Assembly (NCBI GenBank): GCA_965198675.1
Contig: OZ240666.1
Coordinates: 4,650,001 to 4,714,000, forward strand
Direction: 5' to 3'
Length of the DNA: 64,000 nucleotides
From: Prochloron sp965198675
GTDB lineage: Bacteria; Cyanobacteriota; Cyanobacteriia; Cyanobacteriales; Prochloraceae
Shown: in pieces, positions 43,763 through 52,417 of the stretch
Layout of the letters: every line of letters starts with the position of its first letter
Position numbering within the stretch: the first letter of the stretch is position 1
Program-made: the position numbers and the translations under genes
The notes under the pieces: generated by a model
Database searches by the model: none
Seen by the model: the letters and a program-made list of their open reading frames with translations, nothing else
What the model was told of the DNA's origin: nothing

Positions 43763-44410
43763 TTAAAAGAGCTGGTAACTGTCATGGTACGAGGTCACTG
43801 ATTTTGGTACTTCGGACGCGAAACTTTGTACTTTCTCAAATCGCAATGGACCAGCAGCAGAACCCCAAACTTGCTCGTGGGTGTTAATATCCATCCCCCG
43901 ATCTAAACTTACCCAAGTATTCTCAGTCAGTTCAATTTCGCTTTCAAGATATGTTGGACAACCTTTTCTTTCCACCAGACATTTATTCCCCGGTTCAACA
44001 CTTCCTCGAAACATATCTCCCTGTCTTTTAAATATCATGGAGCAGTGATAGCGTCGTTGGATACAGTCATGAGTAAGAGAGTCGAGAATTTCTCGCTCCC
44101 GACCACCACCTGCGTATAACAAACCATCTTTGAGGGCATAATTTTCAATATACACTTCCTCCCCCCTATCTATGAGACGATGTACTCCCTGACGGTAAGG
44201 ACTCCAGAGGTCGTAGTCATATACTTGTTCGGAATAAAAACCGATGCTGTTGAAAAATTCCCAGGGTAAGGGACGAAAGAAAACGTGAATGTGAGCGTAG
44301 GTTTGAGGATTGGACTTTGCTTGTTTGTGATTAGAAAAATCCCCCGCCATCCAGCGAGCTAATTGCAACATTGAATCATTGTTTTGTCTTTCTGTCTCTG
44401 GGAGAAGCAT
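43763..44410 (-). CDS. cpeT: CpeT/CpcT-family bilin lyase
   Basis: The 215-residue protein has LARWMAGDFSNHKQAKSNPQTYAHIHVFFRPLPW (in part), SEQVYDYDLWSPYRQGVHRL, CSMIFKRQGDMFRGSVEPGNKC and TWVSLDRGMDINTHEQVWGS, the CpcT/CpeT signature. Family members attach or carry bilin for the beta-subunit Cys near 155-165. The last ~12 residues (SVTSYHDSYQLF) come from a heptamer repeat, so the native tail was replaced. It sits between cpeS and cpeR as in other species. Confidence 0.9.
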   Translation of the reverse strand: MLLPETERQNNDSMLQLARWMAGDFSNHKQAKSNPQTYAHIHVFFRPLPWEFFNSIGFYSEQVYDYDLWSPYRQGVHRLIDRGEEVYIENYALKDGLLYAGGGREREILDSLTHDCIQRRYHCSMIFKRQGDMFRGSVEPGNKCLVERKGCPTYLESEIELTENTWVSLDRGMDINTHEQVWGSAAGPLRFEKVQSFASEVPKSVTSYHDSYQLF

Positions 44411-44708
44411 TTTTGGGTATAAACTAGGGGTTTCTTAAATTGAACTAGTAGTGCGTCTAGACTAAAACTGTGAGTAAATAACAATCCTGTCTATTTAACT
44501 TCATATCCTGATCCCCCCGATCTAAGCTATCCTTGATAAGGAACTCTGAAACCCTTGATTGATAAGGGGATAGGGGGATAGGGGGATTGGGAGATAACGT
44601 GATTGGCTGATTTGGGGATTGTTTTATAGAACTTCCCCCAGCAAGACTCATAGCGTTCCTTATAAGGGTTAGCGATCTAAGGGGGGTGACGGGGGGTGCC
44701 GTAAGGCA
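44411..44708. repeat. Intergenic repeats between cpeS and cpeT
   Basis: The ~298 bp contain GATCCCCCCGATCTAAG and its partial complement CGATCTAAGGGGGG (44509-44530 and 44671-44690), and GATAGGGGGATAGGGGG tandem units. Together they could fold into a long hairpin inside the cpe transcript. Similar GATCCCCCC units occur at 41540-41605. No gene is supported. Confidence 0.5.
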
Positions 44709-45233
44709 CTAGGTCTTCAAAGAGCGAATTTCGGAAGCAAAGGAAGCAGTGATTACCCCAGATCCAGCACTGGTTTTAATCAGGGATACGCGAAAACGTA
44801 AATTGGGGGTAGCAAACCAAATTTTCTCCTCCGCCATGGCGCGATCGTAGGGGGTTAAGAGGACAAAAACATCATCTTCGTTAATGCGATATTCCCCCAC
44901 AGAAGGCATGGTTTCCGCATAACCGCGATCGCGCAACAATTTCCCTTTTTTCGGCTCTTCCGGAACCGGCACTAAGATAGTGGTTCCTTTCAGTTCCTCA
45001 TCTTCGTCCCAGTCTGACTCTCCTTCCCAGGTCATGCGAAAGGGAGAACTTGCTGCTTTTGGGTCAATTTGATGGAATTTGCACAAATCTATAACTTCCG
45101 GATCGTCGGTGGCTATAGCTTCAATCTCAAGGTTGGAAGTAACTGCTTCAAACTGCTGGAATGCCATATGATGTGCCGATCGCTGCGATCGCCAACTCCC
45201 AATTGACATTTCTACAAATTTGCTAATATCCAA
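44709..45233 (-). CDS. cpeS: CpeS phycoerythrobilin lyase
   Basis: The 174-residue protein reads (M)DISKFVEMSIGSWRSQRSAHH, KLLRDRGYAETMPSVGEYRI, KIWFATPNLRFRVSLIKTSAG and ASFASEIR, a complete CpeS. CpeS attaches phycoerythrobilin to Cys82-type sites. A TTG start at 45233 is chosen because the family aligns from there; upstream codons run into a GGGTGTGGGGTG repeat, although the frame stays open to 45314. Its place between linkers and cpeT fits cpeCDESTR. Confidence 0.88.
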   Translation of the reverse strand: MDISKFVEMSIGSWRSQRSAHHMAFQQFEAVTSNLEIEAIATDDPEVIDLCKFHQIDPKAASSPFRMTWEGESDWDEDEELKGTTILVPVPEEPKKGKLLRDRGYAETMPSVGEYRINEDDVFVLLTPYDRAMAEEKIWFATPNLRFRVSLIKTSAGSGVITASFASEIRSLKT

Positions 45234-45362
45234 GGTTTTGGGGTGTGGGGTGTAGGGTGTGGGGTGTAGTTGAACATCGTAGGTTGGGTTGAGGCAACGA
45301 AACCCAACAGCCAAGGAGATTTGTGTTGGGTAACGCTTGCGCTCTACCCAACCTACTATTGT

Positions 45363-45569
45363 TTATTGTAGGACTGTGACTCCAGTCACCTTACCTCCCA
45401 GGCGATGAATCTTCCGCATTTCCTGAACCATATTACTGTGAGACCCTTTAACTGTATAATCGCTCGTCCGCATTACATCTTGACGACAGACTCCCGTTGC
45501 CTTAATCTCAACGATTCGACCGTCATAATCACTGGTCTTTATCGTCCCTGTGGTAGTCATTCCTGACAT
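45363..45569 (-). CDS. Single CpcD-domain small linker protein
   Basis: The 68-residue protein has GRIVEIKATGVCRQDVMRTS, YTVKGSHSNMVQEMRKIHRLGGKVTGVTVL, the CpcD-domain fold alone. Free CpcD-domain proteins cap rods (CpcD) or cores (ApcC). In a PE operon this is likely a rod cap. A GGAAAAAGCT site precedes ATG 45569. The full frame opens earlier, but the upstream codons are repeat DNA. Confidence 0.75.
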   Translation of the reverse strand: MSGMTTTGTIKTSDYDGRIVEIKATGVCRQDVMRTSDYTVKGSHSNMVQEMRKIHRLGGKVTGVTVLQ

Positions 45570-45784
45570 AGCTTTTTCCTTAACTAATTTTGTTCTTTTC
45601 ATCAATAAATAAATGGGAGTAGGAGAGTGGTGGAGTAGGGAAGTTGGGAAGTAGGGGAGATTGGGTATGATTGTCACTTTTGCCAGCAAACTGATATACC
45701 TTTTCCACTACTGTTGGTGGGCAATGCCCACCCTACCACTTACCACTATCCCCCCATCACTCCATTATCCTATCCCCCATTGAT

Positions 45785-46364
45785 CTAAGCTACCTCAGTA
45801 ATGCTGAGGATTTTGCCGCCAGTTTTGTGAATGTTTTGGATTTTCTGGGACATTTGGGCGTAACCCACCTCATAAACCAAGTTGCTCTGCTTGTAGATTG
45901 GAGTAAGACCAGCTTTAGCAACAGCAATGCGGTAGCGCTTCCCAGTGTTGTCAGCAGCACCAGAACCAGCAGCAGGAGCGGTTACTGTCCCGGATCCATT
46001 ACCTGCGGTAACCCCAATGAGCTTAGCTTGACCGCTGCGATCGCTGGTAGCATCTCCCCGCAGGAGGGTGAATCCCCGGACGTAGCTAGAGTTCTTAAAC
46101 CCAAGCTGACTGCTGGTACTGCGAGCATAGGGAACCGTATTTTCCCCATAAGCACCCTGATACTCGTCGCTATCGATATAAGAATCGATTTCTGCTTCAT
46201 AACCGATAGCTTCTGCACTGACTAATCTTTGGTTGTCCAGTACGTGGATGTTGCCCAAAACCTGCTTGCTGCTTGTAAGCTGCCCGAATTACTTTCTGTA
46301 CGTCTTCTTCAGTCGCCCCAGCACGCAGTTCAGTGGGTTCTGCTGACCTTACCCAGAGTGCCAT
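45785..46364 (-). pseudogene. PE rod-linker gene with 7-bp duplication and internal deletion
   Basis: From an ATG at 46364 with AGGAGG upstream, the frame reads MALWVRSAEPTELRAGATEE to VIRAAYKQ. A perfect 7-bp tandem duplication (CTGCTTG twice, 46262-46275 on the plus strand) then shifts the frame. Restoring it gives VLGNIHVLDNQRLVSAEA joined directly to IGYEAEIDSYIDSDEYQ, so ~60 residues of the linker domain are also missing. The C-terminal CpcD domain (KRYRIAVAKAG...GGKILSITEVA) is intact. The N-terminus is closest to the neighbouring cpeE-like gene. Confidence 0.85.
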
Positions 46365-46423
46365 TTAAATTCCTCCTTTTTTCTTATTTCCTATTTGTTA
46401 TTTGTGATTTGTCAAACCCAGGG

Positions 46424-47191
46424 CTAAACTACCTCAGTAATGCTGAGAATTTTGCCCCCAGTTTTGTGAATGTTGCGCACTTGCTGGTTCAGTTGGCTGT
46501 AGTTAACCACGTATTCCAAATTGCTATATTTATTGAGAGTTGCGGGAGCAGCAGAAGTTGACACCGCAATGCGATAGCGCTTATTGGTGTTGTCATAGGA
46601 GCCACCCCGACCCACTGCTGGTGCTTTAATGGCACTGGGTAGGTTACCTGCTACTGTAGATAACAGCTTAGTGGGCATATCCCGATCGCAGGAAGCACCA
46701 CCCCGGAACAATTCAAAGGAGCGACCGTAGCTAGAATTGGGGAATCCTACCCGAGAGCTAATATTAGCGGCATAGGGAACTACATTGTCGCCGAACTTTT
46801 CCAGATACTCATCGCTACAGAGGTAGGAATCTATTTCTGCCTCAAAACCTTCCCCGTTATAGGTTTGGACGTGGGCGGAAAGTTCAGCCTGAGAGGTGGG
46901 TGCCCTCCCCAAAAGATGTTTGAAGTTCATCTCTACAAAGCGATAGGGGGGAGCGGATTGAAAAAATAAACCTTTATACAAGGAAGACTTAGCCACCATA
47001 CCCACGAAACCGCGCACGGTGATGTCTCCATTGCGCAGCATTGATTCTGCACTGGTGAGGCGATCGCTTTCCAGCACGTGTTGGTTCCCCAAAACTTGCT
47101 TGTAAACAGCGCTAATTACTGCTTGGAGGTCTTCTTCAGTTGCACCCTCTCTTAATTCTACGGGATCTGTCTCTGTTACCCAGAATGCCAT
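46424..47191 (-). CDS. Phycoerythrin rod linker, CpeE-like
   Basis: The 255-residue protein has one linker domain (about 15-165, ISAVYKQVLGNQHVLESDRL, MNFKHLLGRAPTSQ, EAEIDSYLCSDEYLEKFG) and a C-terminal CpcD domain (NKRYRIAVST...HKTGGKILSITEVV). It stacks PE hexamers in the rod. The N-terminus MAFWVTETDPVELREGATEED resembles CpeE. With two damaged paralogs beside it, this is probably the working CpeE-type linker. Confidence 0.85.
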   Translation of the reverse strand: MAFWVTETDPVELREGATEEDLQAVISAVYKQVLGNQHVLESDRLTSAESMLRNGDITVRGFVGMVAKSSLYKGLFFQSAPPYRFVEMNFKHLLGRAPTSQAELSAHVQTYNGEGFEAEIDSYLCSDEYLEKFGDNVVPYAANISSRVGFPNSSYGRSFELFRGGASCDRDMPTKLLSTVAGNLPSAIKAPAVGRGGSYDNTNKRYRIAVSTSAAPATLNKYSNLEYVVNYSQLNQQVRNIHKTGGKILSITEVV

Positions 47192-47210
47192 GGAAATTAC
47201 TCCTGTTTTA

Positions 47211-47275
47211 TTATTGGTTATTGGTTATTGGTTATTGGTTATTTGTTATTGATACAGCAACCAATAACAAATAAC
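47211..47275 (-). repeat. TTATTGG heptamer run and 14-bp hairpin in the linker operon
   Basis: Four perfect TTATTGG units (47211-47238) and two imperfect ones are followed by GTTATTTGTTATTG (47238-47251) and its exact complement (47262-47275) around a 10-base loop. The structure lies between two linker genes on the minus strand and could modulate the transcript ratio of the genes after it. Confidence 0.7.
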
Positions 47276-47288
47276 GGGGAAGCCAGAT

Positions 47289-48090
47289 TTAGACAACCTC
47301 AGTAATAGAGAGGATTTTGCCCCCTGCTTTGTGAATTGTCTGTACTTCCTGGGACATTTGGCTATAGCTAACCACCCGTTCCACCTTGCTATACTTATTC
47401 AGCCTTGCTGCTGCTGTTGAGGTAGAAAAAGCGATGGAGAAGCGCTTACCAGTATTGCCGTAATTTGCCCCATTCCCTACTGCTGGGGCTGCTATTGGGG
47501 TAGCCAAGTTAGCCGCGAGGGAGGTAATTAGGGTCGCCTCGTTACTATTGTCATTTGTCATTGGTTGCTGGTCCCCGAAGCAAGGAGAACATCCGATTGA
47601 AGCCCTCAGTCTTGATCCCAGTTTGGCTTTGAATGCTGCGGGGGTAAGGGACAAAATTCTCGCCAAAATTCTGGAAATACTCGTCGCTATCCAGATAAGA
47701 GTCGATTTCTGCTTCGTAGCCCCCTTCCTGATAAATTTCAACCTGTTCTATAATTTCAGCCTGATCCTGGGGAGGACGACCCAACAAGTGCTTGCAGTTC
47801 AGCTCAATGAAACGATTCTGAGAGGAGGAGACAAAAAACAGTTTTTGATACTGTTCTGATTTTGCTACAAGACAGACAAATCCCCGAACTGTTATATCCC
47901 CATCTCGCAGTAGGGCTTCAGCACTGTCTAGGCGATCGCATTCCATCAGGTGTTCGTTACCCAACACTTGCTTGTAAACAGCGCGAAAGACAGTTTGTAA
48001 GTCAGATTCAATTGCATGGGGGCGCAACTCCAGCGGGTCTACTTCAAAAGCATCCAGACCCAGGGTTTCGGAGCGGGCTAAAATTCCCAT
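47289..48090 (-). pseudogene. Phycoerythrin rod-linker gene frameshifted by a 7-bp duplication
   Basis: The first frame encodes a complete linker domain (MGILARSETLGLDAFEVDPL, AVYKQVLGNEHLMECDRL, ELNCKHLLGRPPQDQAE, YLDSDEYFQNFG) to LLRGPATNDK, then stops at TGA. A perfect tandem duplication TTGTCAT-TTGTCAT (47548-47561, plus strand) causes the shift. Dropping one unit gives PATNDNSNEATLITSLAANL and a normal CpcD domain ending HKAGGKILSITEVV. All other sequence is intact, so inactivation looks recent or reversible. Confidence 0.88.
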
Positions 48091-48180
48091 TGGTTATATC
48101 TCCTGATTAAATTGGTCTTAAAAATCTCTTTTCTAGAGACGTAAAAAAATATTACGCCTCTCTATCAGCTCTTCAGAGGC

Positions 48181-48945
48181 TTAAGCCACCTCTGTGATAC
48201 TGACTATGGTCGCCCCAGTGCGATTAATCCGCTGAATTTGCGGTGTCATTTTGCCACCAGAAACGATATACTCCGTGGTGCTGCGACGGCGAGGACTGTC
48301 GAATTTAGAACCTTTAACCAGAATTTTAAAGGTTTTCTCGGTAGCATCTTGATAAGCAACGCTACGGGCCCCGGTAGCAGGGGCAATCTTGCTGCTGCTA
48401 TTGGTAGCTACTTCTTGCACCAAGCGAGAAGCTTTATTACCGCTATCAATTTCTGCCACACCCCGGAACAGGGATACAGTGCGGGTATAACCCACCTGCT
48501 TTTGTCCCACCTGACTTACAGCACCTTGGTAATAAGGCACAGTGTTCTCCCCGAAGTTCTCCTGATACTCCAAACTATCGATATAGGAGTCGATTTCTGC
48601 ATCGTAGCCTTCTTCTACACAGGTGCAGATATGAGCGAAAACCTCACTTTGATCCGTAGGAGCGCGACCCAAGATATGCTTGAAGTTCAGCTCCACAAAG
48701 CGATAGGGGGCGCAGGATTCAAAATAGCGATCGCGGTAGAAGTCTGATTTAGCCACAGCCCGGACAAATTCCCGCACTGTCAGAGTCCCCTCTAGGAACT
48801 GAGATTCCGCACTCACCAACCGCTCACTTTCCATGACGTGGGGGTTACCCAACACTTGCTTGTAAACTGCTCTAATGGCAGCTTGTTTATCTGAAACCGT
48901 ACTCGTGGACCATATTTCTACGGGTCCACCTAACACTGTGCTCAT
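48181..48945 (-). CDS. cpeD: Phycoerythrin rod linker CpeD
   Basis: The 254-residue protein has a linker domain (AIRAVYKQVLGNPHVMESERL, TVREFVRAVAKSDFYRDRYF, LNFKHILGRAPTDQ) and a CpcD domain (EKTFKILVKGSKFDSPRRRSTTEYIVSGG, in part; NRTGATIVSITEVA). Position second after cpeC and the short N-terminus fit CpeD. GGAGAAATTGC precedes the ATG. Confidence 0.85.
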   Translation of the reverse strand: MSTVLGGPVEIWSTSTVSDKQAAIRAVYKQVLGNPHVMESERLVSAESQFLEGTLTVREFVRAVAKSDFYRDRYFESCAPYRFVELNFKHILGRAPTDQSEVFAHICTCVEEGYDAEIDSYIDSLEYQENFGENTVPYYQGAVSQVGQKQVGYTRTVSLFRGVAEIDSGNKASRLVQEVATNSSSKIAPATGARSVAYQDATEKTFKILVKGSKFDSPRRRSTTEYIVSGGKMTPQIQRINRTGATIVSITEVA

Positions 48946-49023
48946 GCAATTTCTCCTTAATCAAAGCTTTTCTCAAGTGGATTCAGGATAGAAGAACCGG
49001 TTTTTGACCCATTCCTCCGTCCC

Positions 49024-49899
49024 CTAAATTTCTGTAACACTGGCGATTTGACCGCCTTGTCGGTGAATCCGCTTGTATTGTTCGGAAAGCTTATCGAACG
49101 GTACAATGTACACCTTGTTAGAGCGGCGGAATTGAGATACCCGATTAACTGCACCAGGGGAAGCATAAGCTGTAACCTCAATGCGGTAAACCTTCCCTTG
49201 ATCCGAAGCACCAGTACCGTGACGAGTACGAGCACCCAGGGTGGTATCTTGGAAAGACCAGCCATTACCAGCGGTACCAGAAGAAGGAGCAACTACAGGG
49301 AGGGGGGTTTCCTGAATCACGTGCTTATTCAACACAGGGCTCTTACCCGCCAAACTGCCTTTCAAATCGCTGGAAGAAGCACCTCGCAACATGGCAAACA
49401 TATGAGTAAACCCAACCATATTTTGTCCTGGTTGGGTTTTGTAGCCTCTGTAGTAGGGAACGAAGTCTTCTCCATAGGCATTCTGGTATTCGTTGCTATC
49501 CAGGTAGGAATCGATTTCTGCCTCAAATCCTTCACTATCCAGGATAGTGCTGTGTGTTCTCATTTCCTCCAAACCATCGGGAGTACGCCCCAGGAGATGC
49601 TTGAAATTCAGCTCAATTGCCCGATAACGAGGAACAGAGTCGAAGAAGCGAGAGCGATACAAGTCTGATTTAGCCACAGCGCGGATAAATTCTCTGACGC
49701 TGAGTTCTCCCCGTTTGAACTGGGATTCCGGAATAGTGGCACGTTCGCTCTCCATGACGTAAGCATTGCCCAAAACTTGCCGATACACGGCGCGGATAAT
49801 GCTTTCAACATCTTCTTCCGAGCGACCTGGAATCAGTTCTATGGGATCTGTATCTTCAAATAGGCCAACACCTAATTGGGATGCGGGTCCAAAAACCAT
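49024..49899 (-). CDS. cpeC: Phycoerythrin rod linker CpeC
   Basis: The 291-residue protein is the first gene of the linker operon. It has a linker domain (about 25-180, IIRAVYRQVLGNAYVMESER, LNFKHLLGRTPDGLEE, YLDSNEYQNAYGEDFVPYYRG) and a C-terminal CpcD domain (KVYRIEVTAYAS...HRQGGQIASVTEI), with a Gly/Thr-rich spacer between them. Length and order match CpeC. ATG 49899 is preferred over TTG 49902, with AAGGAG upstream. Confidence 0.88.
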   Translation of the reverse strand: MVFGPASQLGVGLFEDTDPIELIPGRSEEDVESIIRAVYRQVLGNAYVMESERATIPESQFKRGELSVREFIRAVAKSDLYRSRFFDSVPRYRAIELNFKHLLGRTPDGLEEMRTHSTILDSEGFEAEIDSYLDSNEYQNAYGEDFVPYYRGYKTQPGQNMVGFTHMFAMLRGASSSDLKGSLAGKSPVLNKHVIQETPLPVVAPSSGTAGNGWSFQDTTLGARTRHGTGASDQGKVYRIEVTAYASPGAVNRVSQFRRSNKVYIVPFDKLSEQYKRIHRQGGQIASVTEI

Positions 49900-50634
49900 C
49901 AAATGTCTCCTTGACAGGAATAAAGTTTTTTTGGTAAAATTGACACTCTCCTTAAGCTACAAGTATTGCAGCTACCTTGAAAGTGTTTTTAGTTTTTTCA
50001 CAAAACTTTACAAGCTTTGCCTCTAAGATGAGAGATTCTCCCAATAGATATTCTGGCTTGCAAGCTGGAAAAGGCTAATGGTTATTATTACCCATGGACT
50101 GTACCCATGGCAAATTTTCCCTATCCAATCGTGGATTTCAGGGCTACCGTGGATGTTCGGTAACACCGATGACAAATCCATTTATACTATGCTGCTAGAC
50201 TCCTTATTATTAATAATTGTAAAGTTTGTTGAGCTTATATTGAGGGCGTCATTATACTTTAGATGTTTGTGTTACACAACGGTTTGTTCATAAAATGTAA
50301 TATTTGGTTACCGAGGGCACGGCTGGGCGATTCCGAAGGTATCCGCTACGCGGCGCGCTTCGTCCTCTCCGCAATTAGCTATGGATAGGGTGGGCTAATG
50401 AGGTCGAAAAGCTTACCTTGTTTGTAGATTCATATCCTCATTGCCCACCGTCCTCTTTTATTAAAATAAAATAATTTGTTTAGATTAATTTATGCCTAAA
50501 TAATAAATATTATATAAGGTTACCTGCAAACTTTAATATAGGTAATGAGGCATGTAAAAAATCCTAGATCTATAAATTAGCTGTCAAGCGATCGCCATTT
50601 TCACAATAAACCATAATGTTAAGAAAAACCAACC
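49900..50634. promoter_or_regulatory. cpeC upstream region and dispersed repeats
   Basis: The 735 bp separate divergent cpeC and the DUF29 gene. The part next to cpeC (49900-50070) should carry its promoter, which in relatives answers to green light; I cannot place the boxes. At 50331-50450 lie repeats (GGTATCCGCTACGCGGCGCG; GATAGGGTGGGC). The rest is AT-rich with no supported gene; short ORFs at 49766 and 50078 lack family resemblance. Confidence 0.4.
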
Positions 50635-51066
50635 ATGACATCATCCCTTTACGAGACAGATTATAACCAATGGATACAAGAAACTGTCCAACAACTGCAA
50701 AACCGCAACTTCGATACCATAGATTGGGAAAACTTAATCGAAGAATTAGAAAGCATGGGAAAAAACGACAAACGCGCCTTGATTAGTCTTTTAACCCGTC
50801 TTCTCGAACACCTTCTTAAATTGTCCTACTGGGAATCTGAAAAACCCAGATCTGGGAATCACTGGGCATCAGAAATCGTTAATTTTCGCGCCCAAATTAA
50901 AACCCGCATTGAAGATAGTCCTAGTTTACGTCCTCAAATGCAAACCTTCTACGAAAAAGCCTATCCCGTCGCCATAAAATCCGTCTCCAAACTATTTTCA
51001 CTTCCTACATGCCCTCCCATTAGTCTTTCCCAAGCATTAGATGAAGACTGGTTTCCTAATGAATGA
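50635..51066 (+). CDS. DUF29 family protein
   Basis: The 143-residue protein starts SLYETDYNQWIQETVQQLQN and has the DUF29 pattern FDTIDWENLIEELESMGKND and LLKLSYW, ending CPISLSQALDEDWFPNE-like. The family is small, helical and widespread in cyanobacteria, with unknown function. Confidence 0.85.
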   Translation: MTSSLYETDYNQWIQETVQQLQNRNFDTIDWENLIEELESMGKNDKRALISLLTRLLEHLLKLSYWESEKPRSGNHWASEIVNFRAQIKTRIEDSPSLRPQMQTFYEKAYPVAIKSVSKLFSLPTCPPISLSQALDEDWFPNE

Positions 51067-51159
51067 AATCTTAGTTGCTTCTGTTTATAATTCCCCCAAC
51101 TTGGCTGGTAGTTGCTTCTTGAATATAGAATGGAGCGAGAAAACTGGTATCCAGGTAAA

Positions 51160-51369
51160 TCAATATCTTGCCCCATCACGTAACTGTTGCAAGGTTTCTA
51201 AACTGCTGGTATTAGCAGGAGTTTGAGTTGCTCGGAGTTGAACTAGGCTAGTTAGGGGTTGTTTTTTGGGAGTAGCGAGGGTGTTTTGGCTAGTTTCAGG
51301 ATCTAAGGGGCAGAAAGATTGACTCAAGGACTGCAAAACGATGTTTTCAGGTGTCAGAGTTATTGCCAT
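51160..51369 (-). CDS. Short antitoxin-like protein, internally deleted form 1
   Basis: The 69-residue protein reads MAITLTPENIVLQSLSQSFC then PLDPETSQNTLATPKKQPL. Compared with the related gene at 52482-52715, about 23 residues of the helical core between TLT and PE(S/N)IVLQSLSQ are missing in frame. It shares the upstream sequence with the copy at 52748, so the deletion preceded duplication. No toxin is adjacent. Function is doubtful. Confidence 0.5.
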   Translation of the reverse strand: MAITLTPENIVLQSLSQSFCPLDPETSQNTLATPKKQPLTSLVQLRATQTPANTSSLETLQQLRDGARY

Positions 51370-51455
51370 TATCTGCTCCTGGGGGTTTGCTCGACGTATT
51401 TCTAGTTTCCCTTGGCTTTGACCGAGTTGAGGTGGGCTTGAACGGTGAGGTTGTT

Positions 51456-51857
51456 CTAGACTCTTGTTCGATTATAGCGGTAAGGCTGATGGAGCCAATC
51501 TAAATACAACTGGGACTTACGAGCCAACTGAATTGCTAAATCCATTGCTTGTTTACGATTTTTTTCTGGATCGGGGACATTAATGATGGTAACGTGAAAT
51601 TTACTATCTTGAATCCCATTTAATCCTAAGTCTCTCAGATCGGCAACTGAAAAGCTGATGACTCCATAGCATTTTTTTAGTCTGCTATAGGTTGCTTCTG
51701 GGGTTAAATTTGCTGAAAGGCCACGTTCTTGAGGACGGAGCAAAAATGCTTCTGGATCAACTTCTTTAGTATCTGGATCGATCCATCCTTTTTTCCGAAT
51801 TGCTCGATATAAAATCCTATCATCTGATAATTCACTCACTGTTTTATATCTATCCAA
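51456..51857 (-). CDS. Hypothetical protein, second gene of a pair
   Basis: The 133-residue protein (MDRYKTVSELSDDRILYRAI, then PEAFLLRPQERGLSANLTPE, then FHVTIINVPDPEKNRKQAMDLA) abuts the previous gene on the minus strand without a gap. The L-R-P-x-x-x-x-x-GLS-x-N segment recalls RES/ADP-ribosyltransferase-like substrates pockets but this is weak. I do not recognise the family; a toxin role is only suggested by the two-gene arrangement. Confidence 0.5.
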   Translation of the reverse strand: MDRYKTVSELSDDRILYRAIRKKGWIDPDTKEVDPEAFLLRPQERGLSANLTPEATYSRLKKCYGVISFSVADLRDLGLNGIQDSKFHVTIINVPDPEKNRKQAMDLAIQLARKSQLYLDWLHQPYRYNRTRV

Positions 51858-52325
51858 TTAAAATGAAGGAAGCTTATTCTCATCAGTCCCTAACCATTGC
51901 AAAAGTTGAGCTAGTTTGGTTACAGAAGGTTGTTCAATTAGACAGCTTTCTAAATTTAGTCTAAAGTATACTGATAAATGTACATTATCGGCAGTATGAG
52001 GAAAATGTAAACGAATTTCTTTATCTTGTACTTTACATTTCCAAACCAGGTTGATACCACCCTGACTATCTACAGAGCCATAGCCAAGTGGAAAAGATTC
52101 TCCAACTAAGTGATAGAGTTTTATAAGCAGGTTTATTGAACTAGAGAAAGCGTTTTCTGTTGGACAAAATATTTCATCACCTTCTTCTTCCTCTAAGTCT
52201 TTATCTATTTCCCTCAGTTCCCACAATCGCTCAAAAGTAGTTTTGAAGTGCTGATTATTAAATTCCTTGGAAACCATCTCATGGATTTCTTCAAGTCTGA
52301 GTACTGGCTCAATCGTTTTAAGCAT
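51858..52325 (-). CDS. Hypothetical protein, first gene of a pair
   Basis: The 155-residue acidic protein (MLKTIEPVLRLEEIHEMVSK onward, with GDEIFCPTENAFSSSINLLIKLY and a beta-rich C-terminus ending QWLGTDENKLPSF) lies directly upstream of the 133-residue gene. The FCPTENAF segment resembles none of the families I know. ATG 52325 is preferred to 52352 from spacing to TAGGAGTT. Confidence 0.5.
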   Translation of the reverse strand: MLKTIEPVLRLEEIHEMVSKEFNNQHFKTTFERLWELREIDKDLEEEEGDEIFCPTENAFSSSINLLIKLYHLVGESFPLGYGSVDSQGGINLVWKCKVQDKEIRLHFPHTADNVHLSVYFRLNLESCLIEQPSVTKLAQLLQWLGTDENKLPSF

Positions 52326-52417
52326 TTTGATAACTCCTAATTTAAATTCCAATTGAGAATGATAACATTGCTTAATATAACTGTCAAGCGATCGCCTAGG
52401 CAGTTACTATATCTAGA

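Noticed and set aside
44457..44651. 64-codon ORF between cpeS and cpeT
   Set aside because: It is translated from GGGGATA-type tandem repeats and has no start signal.
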